Source: Streptomyces rochei
Lineage (GTDB): Bacteria > Actinomycetota > Actinomycetes > Streptomycetales > Streptomycetaceae
NCBI GenBank assembly: GCA_002155895.1
Contig: MUMD01000192.1
Span: 1-34,547, forward strand
Direction: 5' to 3'
Length of the DNA stretch: 34,547 nt
Shown here: positions 30,759-34,547 of the stretch, piece by piece
Layout of the letters: every line of letters begins with the position of its first letter
Numbering within the stretch: the first letter of the stretch is position 1
Made by a program: the position numbers and the translations under genes
Notes under the pieces: model-generated
The model's database searches: none
What the model was told of the DNA's origin: nothing
The model's input: only the letters and a program-made list of their open reading frames with translations

Positions 30759-31823
30759 CCCGATTCTTCGGTCACGTCGTTGTGGAAGAAACCCTGTCGC
30801 AATGGCGACCGCGTCTTCGGCTCGTCCTTTGGCGGACTCACGCAAGCTGCGTTACCGGCGCGCAGGTGACGAGGCAACTGGCGCCGATGGCTCGCCGGAA
30901 CGAGTCCGCCGGTGTCGGGCGCGGCGATTCACACGGCTGTTTGTCTCCACCGCGTCGGGGCGCTCACAGATCCTCGTTCGCCGGGCAGCACCCCAGCACG
31001 CTGACTCGGAGGAAGCCCGCGCGGCGCGCGCGCCGCAGACCGCCCAGCCCACCATCTCCTACCGACTGGGGCCCTGTGTCTCGCTGCCGCGGCCGGACGT
31101 CCCCTCCGGGTCGTTCGCCGTCGTCGAACCGCCGACGGAACGGACTTGCCTCGACCTGCCGGCGGAAAATGACGATGGCCATCACCTGGAACATCACTGC
31201 CATGCCGGCAAACCTCGACGGGTGCGGTGCTGGAGGGGACCATCACGTCCGGGCTGCTCCAGGGCGACGGCGTGGTACCGAACCACAGCGGCCTCGGGGC
31301 CGACGTCTTTCACGCGCGCTCGGCCTGGGCACGGTCTCAAGCTTCTGGAGCACAGTGAGGTCGGCTTCTCACTCGGTAGCGATGAGAGAACGGTCACTGA
31401 CGGACAGGGGCGACACAGCCAGGGGCCTGTTCTCGCCGGAGTTCCCCTGCGCACGGACACCAAGGGCAGCAGCAGGCGCACGTCTTGTGGGAAACGGGGT
31501 TCGGCGGGTGCGCCGAGCAGGCGATCGGGGCTGGGCCGGGGGCGTGGCTGGAACGTCCCCCTGATGTTTGATCCGGACACCCACCAGGCGGACTCTTGCC
31601 AAGTGCTCGACTACGCCGGGCAGCCGTCCGCCCGTAGGGGCGAACCGTCCGATCCTCGCGCCACTCAACCCCAGCCACGAAGCGTGACCATTACCGGATA
31701 CCGCTGTACAGACGGCGCCCCTTCCGCGAGGAAGACCGCCCGAGCCCGCCGGGGACGAGGTTCGGCGGGCTCCGGGGGCCGACGAGGACCAGCCGCCTCG
31801 GCCAGACACATGAGGAACTCCGC
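30759..31823. other. 1-kb region without a supported gene
   Basis: Between the membrane protein and the nitroreductase gene I found no convincing coding sequence. Several long frames exist on both strands, but their translations are Arg/Pro/Gly-rich and lack family motifs. The base composition is similar to flanking DNA, so decayed genes are probable. The last 30 bases contain GAGGAACTCCGC, the binding site of the nitroreductase gene. Confidence 0.45.
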
Positions 31824-32522
31824 ATGACCGACCTCTCCGCACCCACCGATGTGCCGACCGCCGACAGGGACGCCGTCCTGCGGATCCTGCAGACAACCCG
31901 CTCCGTGCGCCGCCGCCTGGACACCGACCGTCCCGTCGACCTCCGTCTCGTGCACGCGGCACTCGAAGCGGCCCTGCAGGCTCCGAACGGCTCGAACGAG
32001 CAGCCGTGGCATTGGATCGTCGTGACCGACCCCCGCCGCCGTACCGCGCTGGCCCGCTGCTACCGCGAGGCGGCCCGGCCCTATCTCGCGGCGATGACCC
32101 AGCGGGTGGAGGCCGGCACCGTCGGCCGCGGCGTGCTGAACGCGTCCCTGCGACTGACCGAAGTACTCGACCGGGTACCGGTGATGATCGTTCCCTGCCT
32201 CGCATCCACGCCAGCCGACCACGTCGACCTCTTCCGCCGGCTCGGGTACGCACCGTCCGCCGAACACGCCGCCCTCTCCGTCTACTACGGGTCCATCTGG
32301 CCCGCCGTCTGGAGCCTCATGCTCGCCCTGCGAGCCCACTCCCTGGCGAGCGCGGTCACCGCCCTGCACCTCACCCGGCCGGACGACGCCAACGCGATCC
32401 TCAACCTGCCGGAAGGCGTCACCCAAGCAGCACTGCTCGCCGTCGCCCACCCCACCGGGGAATCGTTTCGCCCCGCTCCTCGCCGCGCCCTCGACGCCGT
32501 TCTCCACCACGACACCTGGTAA
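31824..32522 (+). CDS. Nitroreductase-family FMN protein
   Basis: A 232-residue protein; the ATG follows GAGGAACTCCGC. RILQTTRSVRRRLDTDRPVD and ALQAPNGSNEQPWHWIVVTD are the FMN-binding N-terminal motifs (S-N-x-Q-P-W). The segment SIWPAVWSLMLALRAHSLAS and the C-terminal VTQAALLAVAHPTGESFRPA match the nitroreductase domain end (AxxPxG). It is a true FMN nitroreductase fold, unlike the Acg-type protein at 4054-5046. It precedes the hexuloisomerase gene by 24 bases, so it heads a three-gene operon. Substrates may be quinones, nitro compounds or enoate-like molecules. Confidence 0.9.
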   Translation: MTDLSAPTDVPTADRDAVLRILQTTRSVRRRLDTDRPVDLRLVHAALEAALQAPNGSNEQPWHWIVVTDPRRRTALARCYREAARPYLAAMTQRVEAGTVGRGVLNASLRLTEVLDRVPVMIVPCLASTPADHVDLFRRLGYAPSAEHAALSVYYGSIWPAVWSLMLALRAHSLASAVTALHLTRPDDANAILNLPEGVTQAALLAVAHPTGESFRPAPRRALDAVLHHDTW

Positions 32523-32546
32523 TCCGGTACAGGAAAGGACCCCGGG

Positions 32547-33155
32547 ATGGTCGACCAGCACAACCAGCCAGCTCCTCCCGCTCCGCTGACAGTCGGCGTG
32601 GACGGACCGCTCGCCGCCGCGCGTCGCACCATCCTTCGGGAAATCGAAGCGCTGCTCACCCGTGCACGCGAGGACCAGGCCCAGGAACTCATGCAGGCGG
32701 TGTACGACGCTCCGAGGATCATGGTGCTGGGAGCGGGCCGCTCCAAACTCGCCGTCGACGCCTTCGCCATGCGCCTGATGCACCTCGGGCTGACCGCCCA
32801 CGTGTCCACCGACGTCACCTGCCCGGCCATCGCCGAGGGCGATCTGCTGCTGGCGTGCAGCGGGTCGGGGCACACCCCCACCGTGGTACAGCGCACCGAG
32901 GCGGCCAAGCAGGCCGGCGCACGGATAGCCGTCGTGACGGCGAATCTCGAGTCGCCGCTGGCCGCACTGGCGGACATCCCCGTCCATCTCGCCGAGTACA
33001 GCCAGGACTTCGAGCCTGACGCCTCCAGCCAGTTCGTCGGCACCCTGTTCGAACAAGGCGCTCTGGTCTTCTTCGACTGCCTGATCCTCGCACTCCAGCG
33101 TGCCCACCATGTCGACCCGGGCGAGATGTACGCCCGGCACACCAACCTTGAGTGA
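32547..33155 (+). CDS. hxlB: 6-phospho-3-hexuloisomerase (SIS domain)
   Basis: A 202-residue SIS-fold isomerase; the ATG follows AGGAAAGGACCCCGGG. Residues about 45-185 form the SIS domain: IMVLGAGRSKLAVDAFAMRL, MHLGLTAHVSTDVTCPAIAE, LLLACSGSGHTPTVV (phosphate-binding Ser/Thr), AVVTANLESPLAALAD, and FEPDASSQFVGTLFEQGALV. HxlB interconverts 3-hexulose-6-phosphate and fructose-6-phosphate in the ribulose monophosphate pathway. No hexulose-phosphate synthase is in the window, so the substrate may be another sugar phosphate. The triosephosphate isomerase gene follows; a GTG of that frame even overlaps this stop. The symbol is by family and the substrate is unproven. Confidence 0.85.
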   Translation: MVDQHNQPAPPAPLTVGVDGPLAAARRTILREIEALLTRAREDQAQELMQAVYDAPRIMVLGAGRSKLAVDAFAMRLMHLGLTAHVSTDVTCPAIAEGDLLLACSGSGHTPTVVQRTEAAKQAGARIAVVTANLESPLAALADIPVHLAEYSQDFEPDASSQFVGTLFEQGALVFFDCLILALQRAHHVDPGEMYARHTNLE

Positions 33156-33217
33156 CGACCGCACCACAGCCGGTCCAGCACCGGACGTCCGCCCCTCCCA
33201 CGGGAAGGCAGCCCGCG

Positions 33218-33961
33218 ATGTCGAACCCTTCCGTGCCCATCAGCTTCACCAGTACCAAGACCCAGCTCGGCCTGACCCGTTCGCGGGACTGGATCGAGAG
33301 CCTGCTCCTGCCGAACGCCGAGCGCTTGGCAGCTGTCTCCTTCTTCGCCTGCCTGCCCCACCCCCTGCTGCTCCCGGCCCGGCAGTGGTTGCAGGGCAGC
33401 GGCATCAAAGTCGCCGCCCAGGACGTAGCGGCGGCCACCGACGAAGTGACGGGCGCGGTGACCGCCTCCCTGCTCGCCGAGGTCGGCTGTTCCCACGTCA
33501 TGGTCGGGCACGCCGAACGTCGCGGCGCCTTCGGCGAGACCGACCAGCTCGTCGCCCGCAAGGCCGCCGCCGCGAGCAGGGCCGGTCTCACCGCGGTGGT
33601 GTGCGTCGGTGAGACCGACACGCTTCCCGCATCCGACGCGGCGGCAGTGGCCTCCGTCCAGGCACGGGCGGTCGTGGCCGCCGTCCCACCGGAGCGGCCC
33701 CTGCTCTTCCTGTACGAGCCGGGGTGGGCCATCGGCGGCACCGAGGCCGCCGACCCCGTACACGCCGGTCACGTACTGCGCGCGCTACGAGACGTCACCG
33801 CCGGCCACCACGCCCGCTTCGTCTATGGAGGGGCGGTCGCGCCCGGCGTCTATACCCGGCTGCGCGGGGAGGGGGACTGGGACGGCGTGGCCCTGGGTCG
33901 CGCCGCCCAGGACCCCCTGCTTCTGGCCGAGGTCCTGGACGAACTCACCACCCCCGCGTGA
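33218..33961 (+). CDS. Triosephosphate isomerase paralogue
   Basis: A 247-residue TIM barrel. I chose the ATG at 33218 with GGAAGGCAGCCCGCG upstream; a GTG at 33152 overlapping the hexuloisomerase stop is an alternative. Catalytic motifs are present: His in HVMVGHAERRGAFGETD, Glu in LFLYEPGWAIGGTEAAD, and the phosphate loop FVYGGAVAPG. The N-terminal substrate loop normally reading NxKMN is SFTSTKTQLG; Lys is kept but the Asn is not, and the overall divergence suggests a paralogue rather than the housekeeping enzyme. TIM paralogues can act on other sugar phosphates such as tetruloses. It ends the nitroreductase-hxlB operon. A role in a sugar-phosphate branch is inferred. Confidence 0.87.
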   Translation: MSNPSVPISFTSTKTQLGLTRSRDWIESLLLPNAERLAAVSFFACLPHPLLLPARQWLQGSGIKVAAQDVAAATDEVTGAVTASLLAEVGCSHVMVGHAERRGAFGETDQLVARKAAAASRAGLTAVVCVGETDTLPASDAAAVASVQARAVVAAVPPERPLLFLYEPGWAIGGTEAADPVHAGHVLRALRDVTAGHHARFVYGGAVAPGVYTRLRGEGDWDGVALGRAAQDPLLLAEVLDELTTPA

Positions 33962-34261
33962 GGTCGTCCCACCGAGCCGACCATTGCCGCGCCTACCGGG
34001 CACACGGCTTCTTCCTCAACCACACGTCCCATACCTCGGGGACAAGGACGACATCATGCCACTTTCTCGGCGTGACGAAGCCATGCTGGTGGACGCACCA
34101 ATTACACCGGCGTCCCGCCTGCGGACCCGGGAAGGGTTTCGCTGTTGCGCTGCGCTTGCGCGACGACTGTGTCGCAAGGTCACCACCCGACGCAGGGCGG
34201 TGGCCCTCGTCGTTAACGAGGATCATCCGAACGTCGCGACCTGGGGAAGTGGCGTCCGGCG
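33962..34261. other. Region between triosephosphate isomerase gene and IS701 remnant
   Basis: I see no gene. The sequence is somewhat less GC-rich around 34070-34220 and may include upstream, badly decayed parts of the IS701 element that follows. Confidence 0.35.
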
Positions 34262-34547
34262 CTCGGCCTGCTCGACACACTCACCGACTGGCAGGTGAAG
34301 GCTTCGGTGGTGGTCGCCGTTGCCGGCTACGGCGTCAGCACCCCCTTCCCCCCTCGGTCTCGAACTGCGCGGGCTGCCCTACGTCCTGGCGCTGATCGGA
34401 AAGGAAGTTGCCCACCCTGGGAATGCCGAGCCGCACCAGCCCGCTTACGACGGGCTCGGTCCGCCGACGCCGGCCCGTCACCGCGCTCCGCCGCGAGCGT
34501 CTCGGTCCTCGCAGCCGAGGCCGGTACCGGCCGGTTCACCGAGGTGA
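34262..34547 (+). pseudogene. IS701-family transposase remnant (partial)
   Basis: From 34262 the plus strand reads LGLLDTLTDWQVKASVVVAV then AGYGVSTP; after a shift at a C-run near 34345 it reads GLELRGLPYVLALIGKEVAH, PGNAEPHQPAYDGLGPPTP; after a second shift near 34495 it reads SVSVLAAEAGTGRFTEV to the window end. This is the central part of an IS701-type transposase. The expected catalytic Asp in VxADAGYG is Val here. It covers a different segment from the fragment at 21176-21433. It continues beyond the window. Confidence 0.82.

Noticed and set aside
31665-33167. 500-codon minus-strand frame across the nitroreductase and hexuloisomerase genes
   Set aside because: Both plus-strand genes show clear family motifs and binding sites; the minus frame is their shadow.
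1-34547. CRISPR array, tRNA or rRNA genes
   Set aside because: No regularly spaced direct repeats and no tRNA or rRNA signature were seen on either strand.

Overview
The window is very GC-rich actinobacterial DNA with strong third-position G/C bias, GTG starts and AGGAGG-type ribosome binding sites. Gene families (ECF sigma, class F sortase, GAF-ANTAR, RsbW-like kinase, IS701/IS5 remnants, N-terminal-GNAT Pat protein) point to Streptomyces or a close relative. Gene density is moderate. Many reading frames are broken or truncated, which fits an accessory or sub-telomeric region that is decaying; that placement is inference.

Layout. (1) 362-2406: a decayed ECF sigma factor, then a secreted DUF4397 protein and a class F sortase. 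(2) 2618-3565: an ornithine cyclodeaminase/mu-crystallin family enzyme, followed by a possible universal stress protein (USP) remnant. (3) 4054-18625, the core: an Acg-type nitroreductase, two CBS-CBS-BON proteins, a stand-alone cyclic-nucleotide-binding protein, a zinc alcohol dehydrogenase with a pyridoxamine-phosphate-oxidase remnant behind it, a Pat-like GNAT/acyl-CoA-synthetase protein in an operon with two double-USP proteins, a wrecked DevR/OsdR-type response regulator, a third double USP, nicotinate phosphoribosyltransferase and a single-domain USP. (4) 18770-21433: an IS5-type remnant, TetR regulator, SDR oxidoreductase, and an IS701 fragment joined to an SDR tail. (5) 21426-23982: OsmC protein, a DUF1918-XRE-PPOx fusion, and an Rv1733c-like membrane protein. 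(6) 23985-30758: a HAD remnant, GAF-ANTAR protein, RsbW-like ATPase, NarL/HisKA_3 two-component pair divergent from a TAP-type hydrolase with a membrane protein. (7) 31824-33961: nitroreductase, 6-phospho-3-hexuloisomerase and a second triosephosphate isomerase, then another IS701 remnant.

Regions 3 and 5 closely resemble the hypoxia/dormancy (DosR/DevR) regulon of mycobacteria and its Streptomyces OsdR counterpart: USPs, CBS pair (Hrp1-like), Acg nitroreductases, Rv1733c, and pncB2-type NAD salvage. Several intergenic regions carry palindromes of the forms GGGCCGNNCGGCCC and GGGACN5GTCCC, which resemble DevR boxes. The only DevR-like regulator in the window is a pseudogene, so if the island is still controlled by such a regulator it must be encoded elsewhere. 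Expected functions: NAD and aldehyde/alcohol redox balance, reversible protein acylation, adenylate sensing and a sugar-phosphate branch during oxygen limitation. I found no tRNA, rRNA or CRISPR array.
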